Origin: Flavobacteriaceae bacterium | Lineage (GTDB): Bacteria > Bacteroidota > Bacteroidia > Flavobacteriales > Flavobacteriaceae | Direction: 5' to 3' | Assembly (NCBI GenBank): GCA_009926065.1 | Contig: RFPP01000003.1 | Location: 1 to 64,000 of the forward strand | Length of the DNA stretch: 64,000 nucleotides | Shown: one piece after another, positions 40,725-51,323 of the stretch | Layout: each line of letters opens with the position of its first letter | Numbering within the stretch: the first letter of the stretch is position 1 | The notes under the pieces: generated by a model | The model's input: only the letters and a program-made list of their open reading frames with translations | What the model was told of the DNA's origin: nothing | The model's database searches: none | Program-made: the position numbers and the translations under genes

Positions 40725-43217
40725 TTAAAAAAAGATACCAAACGAACCTTTAACACCAAAATTATTGGTTTGAGGGGTAATGTAAGACCCTCTCCAACTA
40801 AATTCTATTCTAAAAACTTTGTAAATATTTCCAATTCCAGCATTGTATTCCCAATAAATATTCTCGGGAGCTTTGTAGTTTATTCCCGAAGCGTTTAGAG
40901 CTCGACTTTCATTGGAAATTGTTCCATAGGCTCCTCTAATTCCTATGGTTTCTCTCAAATTGAATTTTCTAAAATAGGGTATTCTAGCGAAAATTCGTCC
41001 ACCAAAATTGTGTTCCAACTGAAGTGTTGCGTATTGATCAGATTCAAACTCATAGAAATTTAAAAGGTTGAAAGTATTTCTAATAGTAAAATAAGTTTGG
41101 TTTCCAGGAATTATACTCATCAATCCTAAAGGAACGCCGCCAAAGGTTTTTCCTAACTCCATTGTAGAATTTAGTACTCCAATCGGTCCTATAATAATTG
41201 GTTGTTTATAATAAATTTGTATTTTTTTGTAATCAAAATCACTATCTAAAAATCCTTTAATTCCTATACTATAGTTAATAAAAAATCGGGGAAATGGACT
41301 ACTCACAATTTGACGTTCTACAGCATATCCAACAGTTTTTCTGCCTGGAGTATAATCAATTTGGAAATTAACTTCCGATTGATTTAAATCTGCTCTAATT
41401 ATACCGCCGTTACCTAAGGCGTCTGGCTTTGTAATATAATAGTCTAATTTAAATTCTGGCGAAGCAGATATAAGGGTTCTATAGTTAAACCCTATTTGAA
41501 AATTTACATTTTTAAGAGGTTCCATTTCCACTGCAAAAGATGTAAAATTTACATTAGTTAATTTTCCATTATTACCTCCAGCAAATAAAGATGAAGATGC
41601 AAAACTCCTTCCTAAAACATCATTAGAAGTTGTTAAACTTGCCCCTATTTGCTCTACATCTCTTCGAGTTCCTCCTTCAATAATTAATCGATTATTTCTG
41701 TTTAATAGCCATTTTCCTGAAACACCATATTTAAATTTGTTATCCTTAAAACCATAGGCCGTGTAGGCCTGAATTCTCCATAAATCATTGGGGCCAAAAT
41801 AAGTTCTTCCACCTACTCTGAGTCGAAATCCCTCTACATTGTTAAAACCAACCGTTGATAATACGGGTCCATAATCGATAATTCCATTATTATAATAACC
41901 GCTGCCTAAAATGGTAACAATATCATATATTTGTTTAAATTTTCTATTTGTTTGTAGGGTGTCGAGCATTTTATAAATACCTTTTTCGTCTTTATTCAAA
42001 TTCTCAAATCTATTTTCTTCCCAAAATTCGTCAGATTTAGTGAAAATAGATTCTTCTTTATCAAAAGTTTGTTCTTTGTAAAAATCATAGGGTTTCTTTA
42101 TATTAAACTCATGATTTCGATAAAGGGTAGTTCTTTTTCCGTACATCCCTCTTGAAGTTTCTTTTTTGCTCAAAGCAAAATCGGTCATCATGTAATCTCG
42201 GGTCAACAAGAAAATAGAATCATTCATAACCTCAAATTCTTGTTCAATATAAATATCCTTTACCCAGTTAATATTAGCACTTTTGGTTGAGGCCATATTG
42301 ATATTTTTGATGGCATAGGTTGTATCGGCAACCCAAAAATCACCTTTAAAAGTCAATTCACTTTTTCGTCTAGGATAAAATACGATATTATAACACCACT
42401 TTTTTCCTATGTATGAACTGTCTCTTAACACATAATTATAAACATCTATTCCTGTTCTAGATAATGGGCTTGTAAAACTCTTATCAAAGAAATTTAGGTA
42501 GTTATTATAGATGTCGTTTTCATTGTAAAGGTCTTTTACAAACTCTATAATTTGCTGATTGGTATTAAACCCAGAATTTTTATTAGCTTTCAAAATTTCT
42601 TTGACTTTGCCTCTTACATTATCACCATAAACATTCGAAAGGGCTTCGTTAATAAAAATGGGTAAGTAGGTTTTTCCAGTTACTTTTGAAGTATCAACCT
42701 GTTTAAATATAAACTCCATTCCTTTGAAAATCTTACTTTTCATAAAAGCACTATCAATGGTGTTCATATCAAATTCAAGTTTTTCATACTTTTCCATTTG
42801 ATATTGATTGAACTGTCGCAATCCGTTTTTACGTCTATGTTCCCAGATTTTTCTTAGTATATCAAGGGCTGGATTATTTTTTTTGGAAGTTTTTCCTGAA
42901 TAAATTACCACCTCGTTCAATTTTACGCCATCGGAAATTTTGACCTTAAGATCATAATTTACCGCTTTTGGTAGGATAAATTCTTTGGTTTGAAATCCGG
43001 AAAAGGAAACTACAATTACTTTATAGTTGAGTTTAGATTCCAAATAAAATCGCCCATCTTCATTAGATACAACACCTTCATTGGTGCCTTTAAACATAAT
43101 ATTTGCATAAGGTACGGGGTTATTTTTATCATCTACGACCATTCCACTTACCTTAGTTTGAGCATAGGAATAAAAACAAAAAAACAGTAGTAGGATAATA
43201 ATTAATTTGAATTTCAT
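40725..43217 (-). CDS. Outer membrane protein with carboxypeptidase-like regulatory domain, DUF5686-type
   Basis: 830 aa; signal peptide, VSGMVVDDKNNPVPYANIMFKGTNEGVVSNEDGRF domain, long beta-barrel. Confidence 0.85.
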   Translation of the reverse strand: MKFKLIIILLLFFCFYSYAQTKVSGMVVDDKNNPVPYANIMFKGTNEGVVSNEDGRFYLESKLNYKVIVVSFSGFQTKEFILPKAVNYDLKVKISDGVKLNEVVIYSGKTSKKNNPALDILRKIWEHRRKNGLRQFNQYQMEKYEKLEFDMNTIDSAFMKSKIFKGMEFIFKQVDTSKVTGKTYLPIFINEALSNVYGDNVRGKVKEILKANKNSGFNTNQQIIEFVKDLYNENDIYNNYLNFFDKSFTSPLSRTGIDVYNYVLRDSSYIGKKWCYNIVFYPRRKSELTFKGDFWVADTTYAIKNINMASTKSANINWVKDIYIEQEFEVMNDSIFLLTRDYMMTDFALSKKETSRGMYGKRTTLYRNHEFNIKKPYDFYKEQTFDKEESIFTKSDEFWEENRFENLNKDEKGIYKMLDTLQTNRKFKQIYDIVTILGSGYYNNGIIDYGPVLSTVGFNNVEGFRLRVGGRTYFGPNDLWRIQAYTAYGFKDNKFKYGVSGKWLLNRNNRLIIEGGTRRDVEQIGASLTTSNDVLGRSFASSSLFAGGNNGKLTNVNFTSFAVEMEPLKNVNFQIGFNYRTLISASPEFKLDYYITKPDALGNGGIIRADLNQSEVNFQIDYTPGRKTVGYAVERQIVSSPFPRFFINYSIGIKGFLDSDFDYKKIQIYYKQPIIIGPIGVLNSTMELGKTFGGVPLGLMSIIPGNQTYFTIRNTFNLLNFYEFESDQYATLQLEHNFGGRIFARIPYFRKFNLRETIGIRGAYGTISNESRALNASGINYKAPENIYWEYNAGIGNIYKVFRIEFSWRGSYITPQTNNFGVKGSFGIFF

Positions 43218-43221
43218 AGGT

Positions 43222-43256
43222 AAAAAAAAACTTCACCATTTTATGTGATGAAGTTC
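43222..43256 (-). terminator. Intrinsic terminator of pdhB
   Basis: Minus strand GAACTTCATCACATAAAATGGTGAAGTTTTTTTTT. Confidence 0.75.
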
Positions 43257-43321
43257 AAATATAGTAAATTTATTATTTGGATGCTGTTAAAATTAAAAAC
43301 ACCCTGAAAGGTAATTTTGAA

Positions 43322-44302
43322 TTATTTTTTGTACAATACTTTTTTAACAGCCGCAATCACATCATTAGCGTTAGGCAACCATTCTTTCAAAAGCGTTGGA
43401 GAATAAGGCGCAGGAGTATCAGCAGTGGTGATTCTTTGAATTGGTGCGTCTAAAAAGTCGAATGCACGCTCCTGTACAATGTAAGTTATTTCAGAAGCAA
43501 CACTTGCAAAAGGCCAAGCTTCTTCTAAAACTACCAATCTATTTGTTTTTCTAACAGAATTTAAAATCGCATCATAATCCATTGGACGAACCGTTCTTAA
43601 ATCGATAATTTCACAAGAAATTCCTTCTTTAGCTAATTCATCAGCTGCAATGTGAGCCTCTTTAATAATTTTTCCAAAAGAAACAATCGTTACATCAGTA
43701 CCTTCTCTTTTAATATCGGCAACACCAAGAGGAATAATATAATCCCCATCCGGCACTTCTCCTTTATCACCATACATTTGTTCAGATTCCATGAAAATTA
43801 CCGGGTCATTATCACGAATTGCCGCCTTCAATAATCCTTTAGCATCATAAACTGTAGAAGGAACTACCACTTTTAAACCAGGAGTATTAGCAAACCAATT
43901 TTCAAATGCCTGTGAGTGAGTTGCACCTAGTTGACCTGCAGAAGCTGTTGGACCTCTAAACACCATTGGCATTGGAAATTGCCCAGCAGACATTTGACGC
44001 ATCTTAGCTGCATTATTAATAATTTGATCAATACCAACCAAAGAGAAATTGAAAGTCATGTATTCCACAATAGGACGACATCCATTCATAGCAGATCCAA
44101 CTGCAATTCCAGCAAATCCTAACTCGGCAATTGGCGTATCAATTACACGTTTTGGACCAAATTCGTCAAGCATTCCTTTGGAGGCTTTATAAGCTCCATT
44201 ATATTCAGCAACCTCTTCTCCCATTAAATATACGGATTCATCACGACGCATTTCTTCACTCATTGCTTCAGCAATCGCTTCTCTAAATTGTATAGTTCTC
44301 AT
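43322..44302 (-). CDS. pdhB: Pyruvate dehydrogenase complex E1 component beta subunit
   Basis: 326 aa; MRTIQFREAIAEAMSEEMRRDESVYLMGEEVAEYNGAYK; transketolase-like. Confidence 0.94.
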   Translation of the reverse strand: MRTIQFREAIAEAMSEEMRRDESVYLMGEEVAEYNGAYKASKGMLDEFGPKRVIDTPIAELGFAGIAVGSAMNGCRPIVEYMTFNFSLVGIDQIINNAAKMRQMSAGQFPMPMVFRGPTASAGQLGATHSQAFENWFANTPGLKVVVPSTVYDAKGLLKAAIRDNDPVIFMESEQMYGDKGEVPDGDYIIPLGVADIKREGTDVTIVSFGKIIKEAHIAADELAKEGISCEIIDLRTVRPMDYDAILNSVRKTNRLVVLEEAWPFASVASEITYIVQERAFDFLDAPIQRITTADTPAPYSPTLLKEWLPNANDVIAAVKKVLYKK

Positions 44303-44385
44303 ATTTATGAAAATGTGTTTCTTAAATTTTGAGCAAAAATAAATATTTTATACCATTTTAAGCACAAAAATCTTTAAAATTATTT

Positions 44386-44452
44386 GGAGCTTTTTCCTGC
44401 TTTCCTCTTTATCCTCGCCCAAAAGCGAGGGATACCGTTTCAATCAGGGCTA
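44386..44452. repeat. Structured intergenic repeat, copy 3
   Basis: Minus strand TAGCCCTGATTGAAACGGTATCC-[CTCGCTTTTGGGCGAG]-GATAAAGAGGAAAGCAGGAAAAAGCTCC. Confidence 0.75.
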
Positions 44453-44564
44453 CGAAAACGATTTAGTATTGATATTTTGTTTAAAAATAATATGCACGCA
44501 TAGTAAATTGAAACAAATTAATTACTAATTTAGTGGCCGAATTATTTTTCTAAATTTTATATAA

Positions 44565-45311
44565 ATGAATATATTAGTTTGCATCAGTCACGTTCCTGAT
44601 ACTACTTCAAAAATTAACTTTACTAATAACGATACTCTTTTTGATACCAATGGAGTTCAGTTTGTAATCAACCCAAATGATGAGTTTGGATTAACACGTG
44701 CCATTTGGTTTCAAGAACAACAAGGGGCAAATGTAACTGTTGTAAATGTTGGAGGACCAGAAACGGAACCAACATTAAGAAAAGCACTAGCCATAGGTGC
44801 TAACGAAGCCATTAGAGTAAATGCTGAACCAACAGACGGTTTTTTTGTTGCAAAACAATTAGCCGAAGTAATAAAAAATGGAAATTACGACTTGGTAATT
44901 GCAGGAAAAGAATCATTAGATTATAATGGTGGAATGGTCCCTGGAATGATTGCAGGATTGTTAGGTTTCAATTTTATTAATTCTTGTGTTGCATTAACAG
45001 TTGATGGAAATTCAGTTACAGCATCTAGAGAAATTGACGGTGGAAAAGAAATTGTAAATTCTCAATTACCATTAATTATTGGTGGTCAAAAAGGCTTGGT
45101 TGAAGAAAAAGATCTTCGCATTCCAAACATGAGGGGAATTATGACTGCAAGAACTAAGGTATTAACTATTTTAGAACCTGTGGCAAGTGATTCAAAAACA
45201 GCTTCAGTAAAATTTGAAAAACCAGCTCCAAAATCAGCTGTGAAATTAGTAAGCGCAGATAATTTGGATGAATTAATCAATTTATTACATAACGAGGCAA
45301 AAGTGATTTAA
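44565..45311 (+). CDS. etfB: Electron transfer flavoprotein beta subunit
   Basis: 248 aa; MNILVCISHVPDTTSKINF, NPNDEFGLTRAI. Confidence 0.95.
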   Translation: MNILVCISHVPDTTSKINFTNNDTLFDTNGVQFVINPNDEFGLTRAIWFQEQQGANVTVVNVGGPETEPTLRKALAIGANEAIRVNAEPTDGFFVAKQLAEVIKNGNYDLVIAGKESLDYNGGMVPGMIAGLLGFNFINSCVALTVDGNSVTASREIDGGKEIVNSQLPLIIGGQKGLVEEKDLRIPNMRGIMTARTKVLTILEPVASDSKTASVKFEKPAPKSAVKLVSADNLDELINLLHNEAKVI

Positions 45312-45331
45312 GGAGCAAAAAAAATAATTTT

Positions 45332-45400
45332 AAATTATAAATTATAAATGTTAAATCGGAATTCTTAATAACATTTAAAATTCATAATTCAACATTTAAA
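45332..45400. repeat. Heptad element D between etfB and etfA
   Basis: AAATTAT AAATTAT AAATGTT AAATCGG AATTCTT ... AACATTT AAAATTC ATAATTC AACATTT; 7-nt phase with inverted symmetry (AAATGTT/AACATTT). Confidence 0.7.
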
Positions 45401-45412
45401 ATAAAAATAAAA

Positions 45413-46378
45413 ATGTCAATATTAATATACGCAGAATCTGCAGAAGGAAAATTTAAAAAAGTAGCATTTGAATTGGCTTCCTATGCTAAAAAAGTAGCAG
45501 AATCATTAGGAACATCTGTAACAGCAATTACTATAAATACGAATGATGTATCTGAATTATCTAATTATGGTGTGAATAAAGTTTTAAAAGTAAACAACCC
45601 AAAATTAGCTGGATTTACAGCTAAAGCCTATGCTGATGCAATTAGACAAGCAGCACAAAAGGAAAATTCACAAATAATTATATTATCATCAACTACAGAT
45701 AGTTTATATTTAGCTCCTCTAGTTTCTATTTCGTTAGAAGCAGGATTTGCATCTAATGTGGTTGGTCTTCCAAATAGTTTATCACCATTTCAAGTAAAAA
45801 GAAATGGATTTTCAAATAAAGCATTTTTAACCACAGAAATTTCAACTCCTATAAAAGTGCTAAGTATTTCTAAAAATTCTTTTGGTACAACTGAAAATAA
45901 AATAAGTTTAACCCAAGAAGATTTTAACCCTTCAATTGATGATTCCGACTTCGGTGTAAAAGTAGTTTCCGTTGAAAAAGCTTCCGGTAAAGTAACTATT
46001 GCCGATGCCGATGTTGTAGTTTCTGCAGGTCGTGGATTAAAAGGGCCTGAAAATTGGGGAATGATAGAAGAATTAGCAACTGTTTTGGGGGCTGCTACCG
46101 CATGTTCAAAACCAGTTTCCGATTTAGGCTGGCGTCCTCATGGTGAACACGTAGGTCAAACAGGAAAACCTGTGGCAGCTAATTTATACATAGCGGTGGG
46201 AATTTCAGGAGCTATTCAACACATTGCGGGAATCAATTCATCAAAAGTTAAAGTGGTAATCAATACGGATGCTGAAGCTCCATTTTTTAAAGTTGCAGAT
46301 TACGGTATAGTAGGTGATGCCTTTGAAATAGTTCCTAAATTAATTGATAAATTAAAAGCTTTTAAAGCAAATAATTAA
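45413..46378 (+). CDS. etfA: Electron transfer flavoprotein alpha subunit
   Basis: 321 aa; VVSAGRGLKGPENW, GWRPHGEHVGQTGKPVAANLYIAVGISGAIQH. Confidence 0.96.
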   Translation: MSILIYAESAEGKFKKVAFELASYAKKVAESLGTSVTAITINTNDVSELSNYGVNKVLKVNNPKLAGFTAKAYADAIRQAAQKENSQIIILSSTTDSLYLAPLVSISLEAGFASNVVGLPNSLSPFQVKRNGFSNKAFLTTEISTPIKVLSISKNSFGTTENKISLTQEDFNPSIDDSDFGVKVVSVEKASGKVTIADADVVVSAGRGLKGPENWGMIEELATVLGAATACSKPVSDLGWRPHGEHVGQTGKPVAANLYIAVGISGAIQHIAGINSSKVKVVINTDAEAPFFKVADYGIVGDAFEIVPKLIDKLKAFKANN

Positions 46379-46454
46379 ATGTCATCTCAAATTAATTTAT
46401 TAAGCTTTATATAATTTTTATATTTTTTAAACAATCTTTTTTATTTAAAATTTC

Positions 46455-46486
46455 TTTGTAACTTTATTCAATTCATTGTACTTTTG
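46455..46486 (+). promoter_or_regulatory. Bacteroidota consensus promoter TTTG-N20-TACTTTTG
   Basis: TTTG at 46455-46458 and TACTTTTG at 46479-46486, immediately before ATG at 46492. Confidence 0.7.
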
Positions 46487-46491
46487 CAACT

Positions 46492-47112
46492 ATGAGCTTA
46501 GTAAAACTTACAATACAAGGAATTTCTTATAGCCAAACTCAAAATGGAGCTTATGCTTTGATTTTGAATGAAGTTGACGGTGATCGAAAACTACCAATTG
46601 TCATTGGAGCATTCGAGGCTCAATCTATTGCAATTGCTTTAGAAAAAGAAATTAAACCTCCTCGTCCACTGACTCACGATTTATTCAAAAATTTTGCCGA
46701 ACGCTTCGATATTGTTGTAAAACAAGTAATTATTCATAAATTAGTTGACGGAGTTTTTTATTCAAGTATTATTTGTGAAAGAGATAAAATCGAAGAGATT
46801 ATAGATGCTCGTACTTCTGATGCAATTGCGTTAGCATTGAGATTTAATTCTCCTATTTTTACTTATAAAAATATACTTGATAAAGCAGGTATATATTTGA
46901 AAACTAATTTAAAAGAGGATGAAGAAAGTCCTAAAGAATTAAATGAAAGCTTATCTAATTCAAATACATTTGGTGTTGAGGACAATGCCATTACCGGAAA
47001 TACCTATTCAAAAAACAGTTTAGCTGAATTGGCTCAATTATTAGAAATTGCAGTAGAAAGAGAGGATTACCGCGAAGCAGCTAAAATTCGAGATGAAATA
47101 TCAAAAAGATAA
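46492..47112 (+). CDS. Bifunctional nuclease (DUF151/BFN) family protein with C-terminal UVR motif
   Basis: 206 aa; GDRKLPIVIGAFEAQSIAIALE, DARTSDAIALALR, C-terminal REDYREAAKIRDEI. Confidence 0.92.
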   Translation: MSLVKLTIQGISYSQTQNGAYALILNEVDGDRKLPIVIGAFEAQSIAIALEKEIKPPRPLTHDLFKNFAERFDIVVKQVIIHKLVDGVFYSSIICERDKIEEIIDARTSDAIALALRFNSPIFTYKNILDKAGIYLKTNLKEDEESPKELNESLSNSNTFGVEDNAITGNTYSKNSLAELAQLLEIAVEREDYREAAKIRDEISKR

Positions 47113-47149
47113 ATAATAACTTTTTTTACTAATTAAAATAAAAAAAAAT

Positions 47150-48433
47150 ATGAAAATAAAATTCATACTCAATCTTCTTGTTTTTTTAGCAGGGCAAATT
47201 TTATTTTCACAAGATTATTATTTGCATTGTGGTTCCATAATTGATACTAAAAGCGGGAAAGAACTTAAAAATAAAACTATCGTAATTTCTAAAAATAAAA
47301 TCGCAAAAATTGTAGACGGTTTTATTACTAAAAGTAGAGAAGCAGATATTGAAGTTGATCTAAAAAACAAATTTATTCTACCGGGACTTATAGATTTACA
47401 TGTTCACATTGAAGGCGATTATGACAGTCATAGTTACATTTCAAAATATGTAGACAATGATTCGGATGTTGCTTTTCGATCTGTACGTTCAGCAGAAATA
47501 ACATTACTTTCAGGTTTTACAACCGTTCGAGATCTAGGTGGTACTGGAGTCAATATTTCATTACGAAATGCCATAAATAAAGGTGTTGTGAAAGGTCCTA
47601 GAATTTACACTGCAGGTAAATCAATTGCCACTACGGGTGGTCACGCCGACCCTACTAATGGAAGTAATAGAAAATTTGTTGGCGATCCTGGTCCCCATGA
47701 AGGTGTGATAAATTCTCCCGAAGATGCCGTTAAAGCTGTAAGAGAAAGATACAAAGAAGGAGCAGATGTAATCAAAATAACAGCAACCGGAGGAGTACTT
47801 AGTGTTGCAAAAAATAGCAAAAATCCGCAGTTTACAATTGAGGAAATTAAGGCAATAACATCAACAGCAAAAGATTATAATATGCTCACTGCTGCTCATG
47901 CGCATGGAGATGAGGGTATTCAAAGAGCCATATTAGGCGGTGTTAAAACTATTGAGCACGGAACCTATATGAGTGAAGAATCTATGGATTTAATGAAAAA
48001 ATACGATGCCTATTTAGTTCCAACATTAACTGCAGGAAAAGAGGTAGAAAAAAATGCTGAAATTAATGGTTTTTACCCTGAAATAGTAGTTCCTAAAGCA
48101 AGAGAAATTGGCCCTAAAATTCAAGCTACATTTTCAAAAGCTTATAAAAAAGGAGTGAAAATTGCCTTTGGAACTGATGCAAGTGTTTTTCCTCACGGAA
48201 TCAATGCAAAAGAATTTAGCTATATGGTTTTGGGAGGCATGTCGCCAATTGAAGCCATACAAGCTGCAACAACAACTAATGCCTTTTTATTAGGAATTGA
48301 TGATGAAGTTGGGCAAATAAAAGAAAGTTTTTTAGCAGATATAATTGCGGTTAATGAAAATCCTTTAGTTAAAATAAATACTCTAGAGAATGTTATTTTT
48401 GTAATGAAAGATGGGGTGATTTACAAAAACTAA
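47150..48433 (+). CDS. Secreted amidohydrolase family protein
   Basis: 427 aa; signal peptide, LPGLIDLHVHIEGD, TIEHGTYM, AFGTDASVFPHG metal-ligand motifs. Confidence 0.93.
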   Translation: MKIKFILNLLVFLAGQILFSQDYYLHCGSIIDTKSGKELKNKTIVISKNKIAKIVDGFITKSREADIEVDLKNKFILPGLIDLHVHIEGDYDSHSYISKYVDNDSDVAFRSVRSAEITLLSGFTTVRDLGGTGVNISLRNAINKGVVKGPRIYTAGKSIATTGGHADPTNGSNRKFVGDPGPHEGVINSPEDAVKAVRERYKEGADVIKITATGGVLSVAKNSKNPQFTIEEIKAITSTAKDYNMLTAAHAHGDEGIQRAILGGVKTIEHGTYMSEESMDLMKKYDAYLVPTLTAGKEVEKNAEINGFYPEIVVPKAREIGPKIQATFSKAYKKGVKIAFGTDASVFPHGINAKEFSYMVLGGMSPIEAIQAATTTNAFLLGIDDEVGQIKESFLADIIAVNENPLVKINTLENVIFVMKDGVIYKN

Positions 48434-48465
48434 CCATTACACTTTTTAAAACATAATAAAAGCTG

Positions 48466-49290
48466 ATGAAGCAATATTTAGACTTAGTAAAACACGTATT
48501 AGAAAACGGAACTCAAAAAGGAGATCGAACAGGAACAGGAACAAAGAGTGTTTTTGGATATCAAATGCGTTTTGATTTAAGTGAAGGTTTTCCTATGGTT
48601 ACTACCAAAAAATTGCATCTTAAATCAATAATTTATGAATTGCTTTGGTTTTTAAAAGGAGAAACAAATATTGCTTATTTGAAAGAAAATGGCGTTAAAA
48701 TTTGGGATGAATGGGCTAATGAAAATGGCGATTTAGGACCTGTTTATGGTCACCAATGGCGCAATTGGAACAGTGAAGAAATAGATCAAATTTCGGAAAT
48801 TATTGAGGCTTTAAAAACCAATCCTAACAGCCGTAGAATGCTAGTTTCAGCTTGGAATCCTAGTGTTTTACCAGATACCAAAAAAACATTTGCTGAAAAT
48901 GTAGCTAATGGAAAAGTCGCTTTGCCTCCATGCCATGCCTTTTTCCAATTTTATGTTGCTAACGGAAAATTATCTTGTCAATTATATCAAAGAAGTGCCG
49001 ATATCTTCTTAGGCGTGCCTTTTAATATCGCTTCCTACGCCCTATTGACAATGATGATAGCTCAAGTTTGCGATTTAAAAGTTGGAGAATTTATTCATAC
49101 TTTTGGAGATGCTCACATTTACAATAATCATTTTGAACAAGTTAAACTACAACTTTCAAGAGACACTCGTCCACTACCAAAAATGATTATCAATCCTGAA
49201 ATAAAAAATATTTTCGACTTCAAATTTGAGGATTTCACATTAGTAGGCTATGACCCGCATCCTGCAATTCGAGGAGAAGTTGCGGTTTAA
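48466..49290 (+). CDS. thyA: Thymidylate synthase
   Basis: 274 aa; [59 protein letters not shown]. Confidence 0.98.
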   Translation: MKQYLDLVKHVLENGTQKGDRTGTGTKSVFGYQMRFDLSEGFPMVTTKKLHLKSIIYELLWFLKGETNIAYLKENGVKIWDEWANENGDLGPVYGHQWRNWNSEEIDQISEIIEALKTNPNSRRMLVSAWNPSVLPDTKKTFAENVANGKVALPPCHAFFQFYVANGKLSCQLYQRSADIFLGVPFNIASYALLTMMIAQVCDLKVGEFIHTFGDAHIYNNHFEQVKLQLSRDTRPLPKMIINPEIKNIFDFKFEDFTLVGYDPHPAIRGEVAV

Positions 49291-49348
49291 ATTACACCTA
49301 TCATTTTAAAATTATAAATTGAAATTTGTTTTCAATAAAACCAAGAGA

Positions 49349-49831
49349 ATGAAAATATTAATTGCAGCGACTTCTTTAAATAATGCTCTTGGAAAAGACA
49401 ATAAAATTATATGGCATTTGCCAGATGACTTTAAGCGTTTCAAGGAACTCACTTCGGGCCACTATATTATTATGGGGAGAAAAACTTTTGAGAGCTTTCC
49501 AAAACCATTACCAAATAGAACTCACGTAGTAATTACGAGACAAAAAAATTACAAACCCGATGGTTGTATTGTAGTTAATAGTATCGAAGAGGCCTTTGCA
49601 ATTTGCCCAAAAAATGAAGATTCCTTCTTAATTGGTGGCGCAGAAATCTACGAGTTAGGGCTTCCTTATGTCGATAAAATTGAACTTACACTAATTAACG
49701 ATAACTTTGAAGCAGATGCGTTTTTACCTAAAATTGATTTTTCAAAATGGAAATTAATTCAGGAAGAATTTCATGCTAAAGATGAAAAACACGCATACGA
49801 ATTTAGCTTTCAAACCTACCTCAAAAGATAA
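49349..49831 (+). CDS. folA: Dihydrofolate reductase
   Basis: MKILIAATSLNNALGKDNKIIWHLPDDFKRFKELT; internal ATG at 49349 preferred over ORF start at 49319. Confidence 0.95.
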   Translation: MKILIAATSLNNALGKDNKIIWHLPDDFKRFKELTSGHYIIMGRKTFESFPKPLPNRTHVVITRQKNYKPDGCIVVNSIEEAFAICPKNEDSFLIGGAEIYELGLPYVDKIELTLINDNFEADAFLPKIDFSKWKLIQEEFHAKDEKHAYEFSFQTYLKR

Positions 49832-49865
49832 TTAAATACTTACCTTTGCTCCAAAATAATTACTA

Positions 49866-50609
49866 ATGTCTAATAATATTACCCCTTATAAAGATTCAGA
49901 ATTAGGTAAAAAAGAGCAAGTTGCAAAAATGTTTGATACCATTTCCGGAAATTATGATGGATTGAATCGTGTTATTTCTTTTGGGATTGACATCAAATGG
50001 CGTAAAAAAGTATTGAAATTGGTTTCTGATAAAAATCCGAAAACTGTTTTAGATATTGCAACTGGTACTGGAGATTTGGCAATTTTGATGACCAATACAA
50101 GTGCTGAAAAAATTATAGGTTTGGATATTTCTGCAGGAATGTTGGAAGTAGGACGAAATAAAATTAAAGCAAAAAATCTATCTGATAAAATAGAAATGAT
50201 TTTAGCCGATTCCGAAAATATGCCTTTTGAAGACAATACTTTCGATGCAATTACAGTAGCATTTGGCGTTAGAAATTTCGAAAATCTTGAAAAAGGATTA
50301 GCAGAAATCCTTCGTGTTTTAAAGCCTAACGGAATATTTGTAATTTTAGAAACATCTGTTCCAGATAAAACTCCGTACAAACAAGGTTATACTTTTTATT
50401 CAAAAAATATTCTTCCTTTAATTGGAAAACTATTCTCAAAAGACAATTCTGCGTATCAATATTTATCAGAATCCGCCTCCGTTTTCCCTTATGGTGAAGC
50501 TTTAAACAATATTTTGAGAAAAATTGGGTTTATAGAAGTGAAATCTATGCCGCAAACATTTGGTGTTTCAACCATTTATTCTGCTTCAAAAAAAATAATT
50601 CGGAATTAA
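49866..50609 (+). CDS. ubiE: Demethylmenaquinone methyltransferase
   Basis: 247 aa; [53 protein letters not shown]. Confidence 0.95.
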   Translation: MSNNITPYKDSELGKKEQVAKMFDTISGNYDGLNRVISFGIDIKWRKKVLKLVSDKNPKTVLDIATGTGDLAILMTNTSAEKIIGLDISAGMLEVGRNKIKAKNLSDKIEMILADSENMPFEDNTFDAITVAFGVRNFENLEKGLAEILRVLKPNGIFVILETSVPDKTPYKQGYTFYSKNILPLIGKLFSKDNSAYQYLSESASVFPYGEALNNILRKIGFIEVKSMPQTFGVSTIYSASKKIIRN

Positions 50610-50611
50610 TA

Positions 50612-51316
50612 ATGAAAAAAATAATACCAATTTTATTAGTCCTATTATCAAATTTTGGATTTTCCCAAACCAAGGGAATGTTCAGCTATGATCCGCTTGT
50701 AAACCTTGAAAATTTTGATAAAGCAAATGTATATTGGGGTTACTTTTTAGGTTTTAATTCTTATGGTTTCAAAATCGATTATAAAAGTTACCAAATGGTT
50801 GATGTTCAAGTGGAAAGTACCTCCGGATTTAATGTTGGTCTTGTGGGCGATCTTAGGCTTCATGAATATATAAATTTACGCTTTGAACCTGGTTTATATT
50901 ACACTCAAAGGAATTTAATGTTTCCTAATTTTACTAGAGAATTAGATGCCTATAGAGAAGTAAAGTCAACTTATATTCATTTGCCTTTATTACTTAAAAT
51001 CTCGGCATTAAGAACTGGAAATGTACGTCCTTATTTAACAGCTGGGTTATCTAGAACTTTAAATTTAGGTAGTAATTCCAATTCTACAGATGACAATTTA
51101 CAACAGCGATTTAGAGTGAAATCTTGGACATCAAATTATGAATTAGGATTTGGTATAGATTTATACTTTGAATATTTCAAGTTTTCTCCCTCAATAAGAG
51201 GTGTTTTCGGATTGGACGATGAGTTAATTCGAGACAACGATCCAAACAGCCCTTGGACATCTAATATTGAATCGATGAAAACTAGGGCAATTATTATTAA
51301 TTTTACTTTTCACTAA
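50612..51316 (+). CDS. porT: PorT family outer membrane protein (type IX secretion / gliding)
   Basis: 234 aa; signal peptide, GFNVGLVGDLRLHEYINLRFEPGLYYTQR; next to ubiE. Confidence 0.85.
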   Translation: MKKIIPILLVLLSNFGFSQTKGMFSYDPLVNLENFDKANVYWGYFLGFNSYGFKIDYKSYQMVDVQVESTSGFNVGLVGDLRLHEYINLRFEPGLYYTQRNLMFPNFTRELDAYREVKSTYIHLPLLLKISALRTGNVRPYLTAGLSRTLNLGSNSNSTDDNLQQRFRVKSWTSNYELGFGIDLYFEYFKFSPSIRGVFGLDDELIRDNDPNSPWTSNIESMKTRAIIINFTFH

Positions 51317-51323
51317 AATAAAA

